A stretch of DNA of 64,000 nt from NCBI GenBank assembly GCA_028280265.1, contig JANQMD010000054.1, positions 1 through 64,000 on the forward strand. Reading direction: 5' to 3'. Of the stretch, positions 17,181 to 26,503 are shown one piece after another. The notes under the pieces were generated by a model. That model searched no databases, was not told where the DNA came from, and saw only the letters and a program-made list of their open reading frames with translations. Both the position numbers and the translations under genes were made by a program. Origin of the DNA: Flavobacteriaceae bacterium. GTDB lineage: Bacteria > Bacteroidota > Bacteroidia > Flavobacteriales > Flavobacteriaceae. Positions within the stretch are counted from its first letter, which is position 1, and every line of letters starts with the position of its first letter.

Positions 17181-18230
17181 TTAAAGTATCAACATCGCAT
17201 CTCCATAGGAGTAAAATTTATATTTCTCTTTTACTGCTTCTTCGTAAGCTTCCATCACGAAATCATAACCAGCAAAGGCAGCTGTCATCATCAATAATGT
17301 CGATTTTGGTGTATGGAAATTGGTAATCATAGAGTTTGCAATGCTAAAGTCGTAAGGTGGAAAAATAAACTTATTTGTCCAACCGCTATATGGATTCAAT
17401 CTTCGACTCGCAGAGACAGACGATTCAATAGAGCGCATTACAGTGGTACCCACTGCACAAACTCTTCTTTTATGCTCCAGTGCATTGTTTACAACCTTTG
17501 TACTCGCTTCGGGAATGATGATTTGCTCAGAATCCATTTTGTGTTTCGATAAATCTTCTACTTCAACTGGACTAAAGGTTCCCAGACCAACGTGAAGGGT
17601 TAATTCAGCAAAATCAACTCCTTTAATTTCTAGCCTTTTCATTAAGTGCTTCGAAAAATGAAGTCCAGCTGTAGGAGCAGCAACCGCTCCTTCGTGTTTT
17701 GCAAAAATGGTTTGATAACGGTCTTCGTCTTCAGGCTCAACATCTCTTTTGATGTATTTAGGAAGTGGTGTCTCTCCTAACTCAATCAATTTTGCTCTAA
17801 ACTCTTCATAACTTCCATCGAATAAGAAGCGTAAAGTACGTCCTCTTGAAGTTGTGTTATCAATTACTTCAGCAACTAAACTATCATCATCACCAAAAAA
17901 CAATTTATTCCCAATTCTAATTTTTCTTGCAGGGTCTACCAGTACATCCCAAAGTCTGTTTTCAGCATTCAATTCTCTCAATAAGAAAACTTCAATCCTA
18001 GCTCCTGTTTTTTCTTTGTTTCCAAACATTCTAGCAGGAAATACCTTCGTATTGTTCAAAATCATAACATCTCCTTCATCGAAGTAATCGATCAAGTCTT
18101 TGAACAATTTATGTTCAATGGTTTGCTCTTTTCTATTCAAAACCATTAAACGAGCTTCGTCTCTGTGCTCTGAAGGGTATTCTGCCAATAAATCGGATGG
18201 CAATTCAAAATTAAAATTGGATAATTTCAT
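17181..18230 (-). CDS. queA: S-adenosylmethionine:tRNA ribosyltransferase-isomerase
   Basis: QueA transfers and isomerises the ribosyl part of SAM onto preQ1 in tRNA, forming epoxyqueuosine. The 349-residue protein is full length and starts with the family's [23 protein letters not shown] N-terminus. It contains the conserved [20 protein letters not shown] and [10 protein letters not shown] motifs. It has its own promoter (18254-18285). rlmN lies downstream on the same strand after 137 bases, with weak dyad symmetry between them, so the two tRNA/rRNA-modification genes may be separate units. Confidence 0.97.
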   Translation of the reverse strand: MKLSNFNFELPSDLLAEYPSEHRDEARLMVLNRKEQTIEHKLFKDLIDYFDEGDVMILNNTKVFPARMFGNKEKTGARIEVFLLRELNAENRLWDVLVDPARKIRIGNKLFFGDDDSLVAEVIDNTTSRGRTLRFLFDGSYEEFRAKLIELGETPLPKYIKRDVEPEDEDRYQTIFAKHEGAVAAPTAGLHFSKHLMKRLEIKGVDFAELTLHVGLGTFSPVEVEDLSKHKMDSEQIIIPEASTKVVNNALEHKRRVCAVGTTVMRSIESSVSASRRLNPYSGWTNKFIFPPYDFSIANSMITNFHTPKSTLLMMTAAFAGYDFVMEAYEEAVKEKYKFYSYGDAMLIL

Positions 18231-18253
18231 TTAAGTAGTAGTTATAACGGCGG

Positions 18254-18285
18254 CAAATATACGATATGCAAACAGGGGTTGTCAA
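18254..18285 (-). promoter_or_regulatory. Bacteroidota-type promoter for queA
   Basis: On the minus strand, TTG (complement of 18283-18285) is followed after 21 bases by TATATTTG (complement of 18254-18261), an exact TAnnTTTG -7 element. Transcription would begin about 17 bases before the queA ATG. Confidence 0.7.
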
Positions 18286-18349
18286 GTGTTTGGTTGATTA
18301 ATTTTTATAATAAGATTTATCCCAAGTTATTACTGAAATTGTGATGTAA

Positions 18350-18505
18350 TTTTACTCCCTTCATTTTGTCTTGATACAAAACGAAGTAAAAAATCAAGTC
18401 AATCCTTAGGAAATTCATTCTGACCATTCGCTCTCGGAATTCCATACTTAGTTCTTCGAACAGCACTTCCATTCCTTCGTTCATTATTTCTTAGGATTGA
18501 TCTTT
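18350..18505. repeat. Unclassified palindromic intergenic element
   Basis: The gap between queA and aroA holds two nested symmetries. TTTTGT/ACAAAA and CTTGAT/ATCAAG pair around 18364-18398. TCAATCCTTAGGAAAT (18399-18414) pairs with ATTTCTTAGGATTGA (18486-18500) across about 70 bases. No reading frame is convincing. It resembles an interspersed repeat, but no second copy lies in this window. The remainder of 18231-18535 shows only the queA promoter. Confidence 0.45.
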
Positions 18506-18535
18506 CCGAAAAAGTGTTTCAGAAATATTAAAAAG

Positions 18536-19801
18536 TTAGTCCTTCCCTATCAAATCAAAACCAACCTGTTGAATATGTTTCCAAAAATTTCTGTAGGATT
18601 TTGTCACAACATTTGCATCCAAAACTGTCAGTTCCGTCCTCATAGCTAATGGGGCAAAAGCCATCGCCATACGATGATCGTGATAGGTCTCTATGGAAAC
18701 ATTTGAGTTCATTTCAGAAGAAGCCTCTAAATGCAAACTATGATCTGTCACCGAAATATTTGCTCCTAACTTAGAAAGCTCTGTTTTTAACGCTTCTAAA
18801 CGATCTGTTTCTTTAATTTTTAAGGTATGTAAGCCCGTTAAATCACATGCAAATCCCAATCCAAAACAAGTAACTGCAATAGTTTGAGCGATGTCGGGTG
18901 CTTTGATTAAATCGACCTTTATACGAGATTTCTCGACTTCGCCTGTCTGCCGATCAGGCTGGCTCGAAATGACATCTATCTTCTTAAGTGTAATCTTATT
19001 TTCGAAAAATGTTGTTTCTACTCCAAAATGTTCATAGATTTTACTCAAAACAGAATCGCCTTGAAGGCTTTCTTTTTTATAAGCTGAAAGCGTAATTTCA
19101 GAATCAACATCACTCAAAGCCACGATAGAGTAGAAATAAGATGCAGAACTCCAATCGGATTCTACAACTAGTTTTTTGGATTCGGTTTCTTCTAATGATT
19201 TCACCATAATTTTTTGTCCTACAAATTGAGTTTCAATTCCTATTTGTTTCAACAAGCTCAGTGTCATTTGAATGTAAGGAATGGAAGTAATCTTACCTAC
19301 CAATTCAACTGTCAATCCATTAGGTAAGCTTGGTGCAATAAGCAATAAAGCCGAAATGTATTGACTACTCACATTTCCGTTGATCTCTACAGTATCTTTT
19401 ATTAACTCTTTTCCTGATATCTGAAGCGGAGGATAACCTTCTTTTTTTAAATAAGATATCTCAGCTCCCAAATCACGAAGAGCATTGACCAAAATCTCAA
19501 TGGGTCTGTTGTGCATTCGATCGGAACCGGACAGAACGACTGTTCTGTTTTTTTGCACAGCAAAATATGCGGTTAAGAACCGCATAGCGGTTCCAGCGTG
19601 TCCTATGTTTATCTCTTCTTTATCTGTTCTTAAGGCTTCAGACAGGTATTTTGTATCATCGGAATCAGATAAATTCTCAATTTTTAAAGATGAGAAAAGC
19701 TTCTGAAGAATTAACAATCGGTTTGATTCACTCTTAGAACCAGAGATGAATACACTCTCCTTTATCAATTTATTTTTAACCCCTTTTATTTGAATATCCA
19801 T
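18536..19801 (-). CDS. aroA: 3-phosphoshikimate 1-carboxyvinyltransferase (EPSP synthase) with an in-frame repeat insertion
   Basis: The enzyme joins phosphoenolpyruvate to shikimate 3-phosphate in the shikimate pathway. Both halves of the two-domain fold are present: SGSKSESNRLLIL (residues about 20-32), the GHAGTAMRFL loop (family form NxGTAxR), and IKETDRLEALKTEL near residue 325. Length is 421 residues. About 17 of these (276-292, SSQPDRQTGEVEKS and flanks) come from a REP-like element in frame at 18924-18974. The insert lies in the loop before KVDLIKAPDIAQ, so activity is probably kept. Removing it gives about 404 residues, near the size I would expect of the family. It diverges from the BNR-repeat gene. 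Confidence 0.95.
   Translation of the reverse strand: MDIQIKGVKNKLIKESVFISGSKSESNRLLILQKLFSSLKIENLSDSDDTKYLSEALRTDKEEINIGHAGTAMRFLTAYFAVQKNRTVVLSGSDRMHNRPIEILVNALRDLGAEISYLKKEGYPPLQISGKELIKDTVEINGNVSSQYISALLLIAPSLPNGLTVELVGKITSIPYIQMTLSLLKQIGIETQFVGQKIMVKSLEETESKKLVVESDWSSASYFYSIVALSDVDSEITLSAYKKESLQGDSVLSKIYEHFGVETTFFENKITLKKIDVISSQPDRQTGEVEKSRIKVDLIKAPDIAQTIAVTCFGLGFACDLTGLHTLKIKETDRLEALKTELSKLGANISVTDHSLHLEASSEMNSNVSIETYHDHRMAMAFAPLAMRTELTVLDANVVTKSYRNFWKHIQQVGFDLIGKD
18924..18974 (-). repeat. REP-like element inside aroA
   Basis: Read on the minus strand this is GTCATTTCGAGCC, then a CCTGATCGGCAGACAGG hairpin, then CGAAGTCGAGAAATCTCG, the classic form of the interspersed REP. It occupies about 17 codons of aroA without breaking the frame. 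Confidence 0.8.
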
Positions 19802-19859
19802 AGATTAATAAACTCTTATTTTAATTGCTTAAATTTAGGCTCCTTAAAACAAACTAACT

Positions 19860-22800
19860 ATGTTCAAAAAAATACTTTTTGCCCTTGTAGCCATCCTATT
19901 TTTTGGAAACTACAAAGTTAACGCTCAGAAAAAATCAGCCAAATATTCTCAAGAATATTTTAGTGCCACCAAGTGGAGAAATATTGGGCCTTTTAGAGGT
20001 GGAAGAAGCGCCGCTGTTACAGGAGTCCCTGGAAAAGCAAATCTCTTTTATTTTGGTTCCACTGGAGGTGGAGTTTGGAGAACTACCGATGCTGGGAATA
20101 CCTGGCAAAATATTTCAGATGGCTTTTTTGGAGGATCCGTGGGATCAGTAGCCGTTAGTGAATGGGATAACAATGTCATTTATGTAGGAAATGGTGAGAA
20201 AACAGTTCGTGGGAATGTTTCTTCTGGTGATGGAATCTGGAAGTCTGTAAATGCAGGAAAAACATGGGAACATGTTGGACTTAAAAATTCAAGACATATT
20301 CCAAGAATTCGAATTCACCCTAAAAATCCCGATATCGTTTATGCAGGTGTCATGGGAGATTTGTATAAGTCTTCTAACGATCGTGGAGTCTACAAATCTA
20401 CAGATGGTGGAAAGTCTTGGAGAAAAGTTTTGTTCTCTAATGCTGATGCAGGTGTAGTTGATTTGATTATAGATCCTAACAATCCAAGAGTATTGTATGC
20501 TACTACATGGAATGTACGAAGAACTCCTTACAGCTTATCAAGTGGCGGTGACGGATCTGCTCTATGGAAAAGCACCGATGCTGGAGAAACCTGGACAAAC
20601 ATTTCAGAAAACAAAGGACTTCCAAAAGGAATATGGGGAATCAGCGGAGTCACTGTATCTCCTGTGAATTCGGATATTGTTTGGGCATTAATTGAAAATA
20701 AAAAAGGAGGCGTTTACAAGTCTACCGATGCTGGAAAAACGTGGAGACTAATTAATAGTGAACGTAAGCTGAGACAAAGAGCTTGGTACTATACTCGATT
20801 GTATGCCGATACGCAAGATCAGGATATTTTATATGTCTTAAATGTACGTTACCATCGTTCAACGGATGGTGGAAAAACCTATAAAACCTACAATGCACCA
20901 CATGGCGATCACCATGACTTGTGGATTGATCCGCAAGACAATCAGCGAATGATTATTGGAGATGATGGAGGAGCACAAGTATCTTTTGATGCAGGAGAAA
21001 ACTGGAGTACCTATTTAAATCAGCCTACCTCACAATTTTATCGTGTGACTACTGATAACCACTTCCCTTACAGAATTTATGGAGCGCAGCAAGACAATTC
21101 TACGGTTCGTATTCCACACAGAACTCAAGGGCGATTTATCGGAGAATCGGATTGGGAGTCAACTGCTGGTGGAGAAAGTGCTCACTTAGCTGTAGACCCA
21201 GCAAATAACGACATTGTTTATGGAGGAAGTTATGGCGGACTCTTAACAAGACGCAATCATAAAACAGGTGAAACAAGAGCTGTAAATGTATGGCCCGATG
21301 ATCCTATGGGACATGGAGCCGAAGATTTTAAATACCGTTTTCAATGGAATTTCCCAATCTTATTTTCACCTCATCAAAAAAACAAATTGTATGCAGCTTC
21401 CAATCATTTGCATGTAACTTATAATGAAGGGCAATCTTGGGAAATCATCAGTCCAGATTTAACCAAAAACGATCCTAAAACTTTAGGCCCATCAGGTGGT
21501 CCGATCACAAAAGACAATACAGGAGTTGAATATTATGGGACTATTTTTGCCGTAAACGAATCTCCTTATGAGAAAGATGTAATATGGACAGGATCGGATG
21601 ATGGATTGGTACACATCACTAGAGATGGAGGAAAAAACTGGAGCAATGTAACTCCTAAGAAAATGCCTCAGTGGATGATGATCAACTGCATTGAAGTGGA
21701 TCCGTTTAACAAAGGCGGTGCATACATCGTAGGAACCAAATACAAAACGGGAGATTACCAACCTTACATCTACAAAACTGAAAATTATGGTAAGTCGTGG
21801 AAGCTAATCGTAAACGGGATTGGAGCTGAAGACTTTACAAGAGCTTTGAGAGCCGATCCAAAACGAAAAGGATTGCTCTATGCGGGAACAGAGAGAGGAA
21901 TGTATGTTTCTTTTGATGATGGAAAAAACTGGCAAAACTTCCAATTGAATTTACCAATTGTTCCTATTACCGACTTAGCGATTAAAAACGATAATTTAAT
22001 TGCAGCTACGCAAGGAAGATCTTTCTGGATGATTGACGATTTAACACCTCTACATCAGTTAAACGACAATACACTGAAAGAAAAAGTGGTATTGTTCAAA
22101 CCACAGGATAGCTATCGAATGGGGGGAGGTCGAGGAGCGACTTCAAAAACGCGTGGAACCAACCATCCTGGTGGAGTGGCTGTAAACTTCTACATCAAAG
22201 AAAAAGGTGAAAAAGATGTTGTTTCGCTTAGTTTCTATGAAGCAAATGGAAAACACATTCAAACTTATAGCACCAAGCCTAATAGAGAGAAAAAAGAAGG
22301 AAGGTTGAGACTCAAAGACGGAAACAATATCTTCTATTGGAACATGATGTATCAAGGAGCTGAGCGCGTTCCGGGTATGATTTTATGGTGGGCTTCTTTA
22401 GGTGGGCCTATGGCTTTGCCTGGAAACTATACAGTAACATTAAAAGTGGGAGATGCTAGCAAATCGCAACAATTCACCATCTTAAAAAACCCTGTTTCTG
22501 AAACTACTTTTGAAGATGCCAAGGCTCAATTCGATTTCATCAATGATATCAATGAGAAAGTGACTGAGATTCATAAAGCTTTAAAGAATGTGAAGAAAGT
22601 TCGTGCGCGAGTGAAATCTTTAAAAGCATCCATCAAAGACAAGAAAAAGCACAAAGACTTATTGGATTATGCGAATGCTTTAATAAAAGATATGACAAAA
22701 ATTGAAGAGACGCTGTACCAAACAAAAAGTAGAAGTAATCAAGATCCTTTAAACTTCCCAATTCGTTTGAATAATAAGTTGGCTCATTTAAACTCTTTGA

Positions 22801-22970
22801 CTAGAATTGGTAGTTATCGTCCAACGCAACAAGCAATTGATTTTAAGAGAGAGATTACCAAAGAGATTGATAAAGAGCTTGCAAAACTAAATGCCATCTT
22901 TAATGTTAGAGTGAAGGAACTGAATCAAAAAGTAAAAGAAAGCCAGATTGACTTTATTCAATTAGATTAA
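19860..22970 (+). CDS. Secreted BNR/VPS10-like beta-propeller protein
   Basis: The 1036-residue protein starts with a signal peptide (to about residue 23). It then carries many Asp-box/BNR repeats of the form STDGGKSW or STDAGETW (for example near residues 178, 238 and 288), giving two seven-bladed propellers as in sortilin-like and sialidase-like proteins. The family is common in Bacteroidota and often annotated as a glycosyl hydrolase, but I see no catalytic residues that prove this. Residues about 880-1036 are a helical tail rich in Lys/Glu. No T9SS sorting domain is evident. A strong terminator follows directly. Confidence 0.88.
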   Translation: MFKKILFALVAILFFGNYKVNAQKKSAKYSQEYFSATKWRNIGPFRGGRSAAVTGVPGKANLFYFGSTGGGVWRTTDAGNTWQNISDGFFGGSVGSVAVSEWDNNVIYVGNGEKTVRGNVSSGDGIWKSVNAGKTWEHVGLKNSRHIPRIRIHPKNPDIVYAGVMGDLYKSSNDRGVYKSTDGGKSWRKVLFSNADAGVVDLIIDPNNPRVLYATTWNVRRTPYSLSSGGDGSALWKSTDAGETWTNISENKGLPKGIWGISGVTVSPVNSDIVWALIENKKGGVYKSTDAGKTWRLINSERKLRQRAWYYTRLYADTQDQDILYVLNVRYHRSTDGGKTYKTYNAPHGDHHDLWIDPQDNQRMIIGDDGGAQVSFDAGENWSTYLNQPTSQFYRVTTDNHFPYRIYGAQQDNSTVRIPHRTQGRFIGESDWESTAGGESAHLAVDPANNDIVYGGSYGGLLTRRNHKTGETRAVNVWPDDPMGHGAEDFKYRFQWNFPILFSPHQKNKLYAASNHLHVTYNEGQSWEIISPDLTKNDPKTLGPSGGPITKDNTGVEYYGTIFAVNESPYEKDVIWTGSDDGLVHITRDGGKNWSNVTPKKMPQWMMINCIEVDPFNKGGAYIVGTKYKTGDYQPYIYKTENYGKSWKLIVNGIGAEDFTRALRADPKRKGLLYAGTERGMYVSFDDGKNWQNFQLNLPIVPITDLAIKNDNLIAATQGRSFWMIDDLTPLHQLNDNTLKEKVVLFKPQDSYRMGGGRGATSKTRGTNHPGGVAVNFYIKEKGEKDVVSLSFYEANGKHIQTYSTKPNREKKEGRLRLKDGNNIFYWNMMYQGAERVPGMILWWASLGGPMALPGNYTVTLKVGDASKSQQFTILKNPVSETTFEDAKAQFDFINDINEKVTEIHKALKNVKKVRARVKSLKASIKDKKKHKDLLDYANALIKDMTKIEETLYQTKSRSNQDPLNFPIRLNNKLAHLNSLTRIGSYRPTQQAIDFKREITKEIDKELAKLNAIFNVRVKELNQKVKESQIDFIQLD

Positions 22971-22988
22971 TTAATCTCGATTGTAAAT

Positions 22989-23016
22989 AAAAAAGCGGCA
23001 AAATTGCCGCTTTTTT
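22989..23016. terminator. Bidirectional rho-independent terminator
   Basis: A GCGGCA/TGCCGC stem with loop AAAT is flanked by A6 and T6, which pair to extend it. It serves the BNR-repeat gene on the plus strand and the membrane-protein gene on the minus strand, whose stop codon lies at its edge. Confidence 0.92.
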
Positions 23017-23263
23017 ATTTTGTATTCTTCGTTGTCATCCACAAACTATAAAAGAAGCTGATGACAAACTTCGTAGTAAAGAATCGTATCCATTTCCCTT
23101 CGGAAAAGTTTTTCTCATAGACATTCGCAAATTCTCCAGAAAAGATATCTCCCAAACTGTTAATCAACAGCATTACAACAATAAGCACAAGAAAAAACGG
23201 AATAAAAACTTTTAAAAAATTCTTCCAAAAAGAGACCTGTTGTATTTTATGAATAAAAGACAT
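23015..23263 (-). CDS. Small membrane protein, unknown function
   Basis: This 82-residue protein has one clear hydrophobic helix (about residues 18-36, FLKVFIPFFLVLIVVMLLI) and a second, weaker hydrophobic stretch near the C-terminus (FVISFFYSLWM). It starts one base after the end of the MazG-like gene on the same strand, so the two are almost certainly co-transcribed and the reading is likely real. I do not recognise the family. Its stop touches the shared terminator. Confidence 0.75.
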   Translation of the reverse strand: MSFIHKIQQVSFWKNFLKVFIPFFLVLIVVMLLINSLGDIFSGEFANVYEKNFSEGKWIRFFTTKFVISFFYSLWMTTKNTK

Positions 23264-23264
23264 C

Positions 23265-23591
23265 TTATTTTAGTTTTTCGTTATTGTGATGACGATCGTG
23301 ATCTCGTTTAGTTTTGATATCGAGCTTTTTTTCAAAGGATTCTTGCAAATCCACTCCTGTCTGATTAGCTAAACATAAAACAACAAACAGTACATCTGCC
23401 AACTCCTCTCCTAAGTCTTTACTTTTATCAGACTCTTTTTCGCTTTGCTCTCCATATCGTCTGGCAATAATTCTAGCGACCTCTCCTACCTCTTCCGTTA
23501 GTTGAGCCATATTGGTGAGTTCGTTAAAATAGCGAACTCCATGATTTTTAATCCACTCGTCTACTTGCTGCTGTGCATTTTGTATGTTCAT
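23265..23591 (-). CDS. MazG-like nucleotide pyrophosphohydrolase
   Basis: The 108-residue protein is a single all-alpha NTP-PPase domain. The metal-binding EExxE (E33, E34, E37) and ExxD (E63, D66) motifs of the MazG/dUTPase-2 superfamily are intact. Such enzymes hydrolyse (deoxy)nucleoside triphosphates to monophosphates and pyrophosphate, removing damaged or excess nucleotides. Single-domain size distinguishes it from the two-domain MazG. The C-terminus is His/Arg-rich (RDHDRHHNNEK). It is first in a two-gene unit with a small membrane protein. Substrate preference is unknown. Confidence 0.9.
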   Translation of the reverse strand: MNIQNAQQQVDEWIKNHGVRYFNELTNMAQLTEEVGEVARIIARRYGEQSEKESDKSKDLGEELADVLFVVLCLANQTGVDLQESFEKKLDIKTKRDHDRHHNNEKLK

Positions 23592-23711
23592 TTTATCATT
23601 TTATTTATGTGATCAAAGATATTTAAATAAACTTTCACCAAAGAATTCAATATCCAGATGTAACCTCTCTCACTTTTCTTGGTCTTCAGAATAACCAATA
23701 AGCCAACGACC

Positions 23712-25154
23712 ATGAAAAAAGTAATTTACATTCTATTCTTCTTCTTTTTATTTAGCTGTTCTAGTGAAAGTCAAAAAGACAAAGAACTTTTACAAGGAAT
23801 CATTTCTAGAATTGAAAACGGACTGCAATCCAATGTTAGAATACAGTATGGAGATAGTATTCACATCAAAAAGTTCAATATTGAAGAACGAATGAAGGAG
23901 CTAAACATTCCTGGTGTAAGCATTGCAGTTCTTTATAAAGGAAAAATTCAATGGGCAAAAGGATATGGGCTGGCAAATGTTTCTCAAAATAGAAAAGTCA
24001 CTACAGAAACTTTATTCCAAGCTGGATCTATTAGCAAACCTATAGCGGGTACGAGAATACTACAACTTTTTGAAAATGGAATCATTGACCTAGATACCAA
24101 TGTTAACAACTACCTCCAACGATGGGAGGTTACTGAGAATGAATTTACCGTCAAAGAAAAAGTAACTCCAAGAAGATTGCTCAATCATTCTGCCTCTCTT
24201 GCAGTTAGGGGATTCCCGGGGTATTCAGTTAATGATACCGTTCCAGATGTATTGGGCGTTCTAAAAGGTGAAGGAAATACCGGGCCTATTTATGTCTACG
24301 ATGAACCAGGAAAAAAAGTAGGCTACTCTGGTGGAGGATATACTGTTTTGCAATTGATGATTGAAGATGTAGAACAAGGTGATTTTGCTAAAATCATGCA
24401 AGAAAAAATACTCAATCCAATGGGTATGCATTCTAGTACTTTTGAGAATCCTTTGCCCGAAAAGTATCATAGCAAAGCTGCTTCTGCTTACTATTCTGAT
24501 GGATCTGAAGTTGCTGGAAAATGGCATACCTATCCTGAGATGGCAGCAGCTGGACTTTGGTCTACTCCCTCTGAACTTCTGCTATGGGCAAAACAAATGC
24601 AGGAGACATTTCAAACTCAAAAAGATGGATTTCTAAAAGCGAAAACGATGGGTGAAATGACTGTAGATTATGGAAATAATCAAGGATTAGGGCCTTATGT
24701 AGTAGAACATATTTTTGGTCATGGAGGGTCGACTGAAGGGTTTGTTTCAGATCTAAGAATCTGGAAAGATCATCCGATTTCAGTCGCCATTATGGTAAAC
24801 TCAAGCAAAGGAAATAGCATCATCCAAGAGTTATTTTTAAGCATTGCTGAAGAATACAATTTACCAGGTATTTATTCGAGATTACGAAAATACAAAGCAC
24901 TTTCTAAAGACCAATTATCAGAATATACTGGTACTTATGAGTTCTCTAAAGATAGTCGTGCTGTAATTACATTAAAAGATAATGGGCTAAAATTTACTGG
25001 AGGTCCTGCATCCTCTCCTATTGATTTACTCCCTGAAGCAGATTCGACATTCTTTAGTAAAGAAACAGGATTGTATTTCAATTTCACTCGCGAGAAAGAT
25101 GTCATTTCAAAAATGAACATTGCCAATTATTACAAAGCGACTAAGCTTAAATAA
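23712..25154 (+). CDS. Class C beta-lactamase-family serine hydrolase (lipoprotein)
   Basis: The protein is 480 residues from the ATG at 23712. I prefer this start to an ORF start 33 bases upstream because it begins a lipoprotein signal with Cys16 (FLFSCSS). The nucleophile motif SISK (106-109) is followed by a YSG motif near residue 207 and HGGS near residue 337. This is the SxxK/YxN/HxG arrangement of class C beta-lactamases, D-aminopeptidases and esterases. A C-terminal lipocalin-like strand domain (about 400-480) is common in this group. It is likely a cell-envelope peptidase or esterase; antibiotic resistance should not be assumed. Confidence 0.88.
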   Translation: MKKVIYILFFFFLFSCSSESQKDKELLQGIISRIENGLQSNVRIQYGDSIHIKKFNIEERMKELNIPGVSIAVLYKGKIQWAKGYGLANVSQNRKVTTETLFQAGSISKPIAGTRILQLFENGIIDLDTNVNNYLQRWEVTENEFTVKEKVTPRRLLNHSASLAVRGFPGYSVNDTVPDVLGVLKGEGNTGPIYVYDEPGKKVGYSGGGYTVLQLMIEDVEQGDFAKIMQEKILNPMGMHSSTFENPLPEKYHSKAASAYYSDGSEVAGKWHTYPEMAAAGLWSTPSELLLWAKQMQETFQTQKDGFLKAKTMGEMTVDYGNNQGLGPYVVEHIFGHGGSTEGFVSDLRIWKDHPISVAIMVNSSKGNSIIQELFLSIAEEYNLPGIYSRLRKYKALSKDQLSEYTGTYEFSKDSRAVITLKDNGLKFTGGPASSPIDLLPEADSTFFSKETGLYFNFTREKDVISKMNIANYYKATKLK

Positions 25155-25214
25155 TATAAACTTGACATAATTTATAATGATTGATAATTCACTAAAACCG
25201 TATCTGGTCAAGCA

Positions 25215-25248
25215 GTCATATCGAACGGAATTGAGATGAGAGACCTTA
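25215..25248. repeat. REP-like element
   Basis: GTCATATCGAACGGAATTGA followed by GATGAGAGACCTT is the intergenic form of the GTCATTTCGA...GAGAAATCT repeat. It sits between the serine hydrolase and cupin genes. Confidence 0.55.
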
Positions 25249-25340
25249 TTATTTCAATCAGTAATGATACTTATATGTGAGTAACGCAAAAGGTAGGAGG
25301 AAATTAATTATTACCTTTCGTCTCTGTAAATATTTACTCC

Positions 25341-25871
25341 ATGAAAAAAGTCATTTTACTTTTCATCTTTCTAAGTTTCTACAATTGTAAGACTAAGAAT
25401 CAAGAATCTGTAAAGGAGAATGAAACTGCAAGTTTAGTTCATGTTAGCTCCGACAAAGGAAAGCAGTGGAATGTTTTCGGGGTAAAAATTGTTGGAAAAA
25501 TTCTAAGCGAAGATACAGATGGTAAATATTCAGTCATTGAAACTGAGACTCCTCCTATTGGAGGTCCTCCAAAGCATGTACACAAAAACGAAGATGAATT
25601 GTTTTATGTGATTAAAGGAACGTATGAGTTCTATTGTGGAGATAAAACCATCATTGCTAAAAAAGGCGACATGGTTCGTTTGCCTAGGGGAATTCCACAT
25701 CATTTTAAAAATATTGACTCCGTTCCTGGGGTTACAATGAATGTAATTACCCCTGGAGGTTTTGAATCTTTTTTCGATGATGTAGCACAAGCATCAAAAA
25801 CAAAAAAATTGAGCAGAAGTCAAATTGATTCAATCGCTGCTACTTATGGAATGACCTTCGTTAAGAAGTAA
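25341..25871 (+). CDS. Secreted cupin-domain protein, probable lipoprotein
   Basis: The 176-residue protein has a short hydrophobic N-terminus ending in Cys16 (YNCKTK), a loose lipobox. The cupin core carries the motif-1 metal ligands (HVHKNEDELFYVIKG, about residues 79-93) and motif 2 (LPRGIPHHF, about 113-121). Metal-bound cupins of this type include dioxygenases and isomerases; the reaction cannot be told. The last 14 codons overlap the 3' end of aat on the other strand, so the two genes share sequence tail to tail. Confidence 0.85.
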   Translation: MKKVILLFIFLSFYNCKTKNQESVKENETASLVHVSSDKGKQWNVFGVKIVGKILSEDTDGKYSVIETETPPIGGPPKHVHKNEDELFYVIKGTYEFYCGDKTIIAKKGDMVRLPRGIPHHFKNIDSVPGVTMNVITPGGFESFFDDVAQASKTKKLSRSQIDSIAATYGMTFVKK

Positions 25872-26483
25872 TTCCAAAAACTGTCCGCTGTCAATTTCTC
25901 TTGCACCCAAGCTCGCCAGATGATCGTTGTATATCTGACAATCGATCAATTTGTATCTATTCAACTGAGCTAGATAAATAAAAGCTATTTTAGAGGCATT
26001 AGAAACTTTGGAGAACATACTTTCTCCGCAAAACACATCTTCTATTTCTACTCCATACAATCCGCCAACGAGTTCATCTTCTAACCAAACCTCTATAGAT
26101 TTTGCGTGTCCTAATTCGTGTAGTTTATTATACGCTTTTTCCATTTCGTCTGTAATCCACGTACCTTCCTCTTGACTTCGTTTGATATGCTTACATTGAT
26201 GAATCACTTTTTCAAATTCCTGATTTTCAGTAATCTTAAAAACTCCTTTTTTCAGAATCTTTTTCATCGATTTTGAAACCTTTATTTCTTCGGGAAACAA
26301 AACCATCCGCATTGATGGCCAATGCCATAAAATGGGATACTCCTCGGAATACCACGGGAAAATTCCTCTTCTGTAGGCATACATGAGTCGTTCTGGAGAG
26401 AGATCACCTCCTATGGCGAGAATCCCATCTGGTGAAACAGATTCATAAGGTGGAAATTCTATTTTATCGGATAACCAAAGCAT
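25830..26483 (-). CDS. aat: Leucyl/phenylalanyl-tRNA-protein transferase
   Basis: Aat adds Leu or Phe from aminoacyl-tRNA to proteins with N-terminal Arg or Lys, marking them for ClpS/ClpAP degradation (N-degron pathway). The 217-residue protein has the family motifs YRRGIFPWY (about 34-42), WHWPSMRMVL, GGLYGVEIEDVFCGESMFS and a DCQIYNDHLASLGA stretch. The length is normal for the family. Its final 14 codons overlap the cupin gene on the other strand, and the polar GHSISSSD end is encoded there. The AtoE-type transporter gene lies 20 bases upstream on the same strand. Confidence 0.95.
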   Translation of the reverse strand: MLWLSDKIEFPPYESVSPDGILAIGGDLSPERLMYAYRRGIFPWYSEEYPILWHWPSMRMVLFPEEIKVSKSMKKILKKGVFKITENQEFEKVIHQCKHIKRSQEEGTWITDEMEKAYNKLHELGHAKSIEVWLEDELVGGLYGVEIEDVFCGESMFSKVSNASKIAFIYLAQLNRYKLIDCQIYNDHLASLGAREIDSGQFLELLLNEGHSISSSD

Positions 26484-26503
26484 GGTGAGTGATGAATTTT
26501 GAA

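Noticed and set aside
23679..23711. Longer N-terminus of the serine hydrolase
   Set aside because: The extra 11 residues lie before a complete lipoprotein signal; the ATG at 23712 is more likely.
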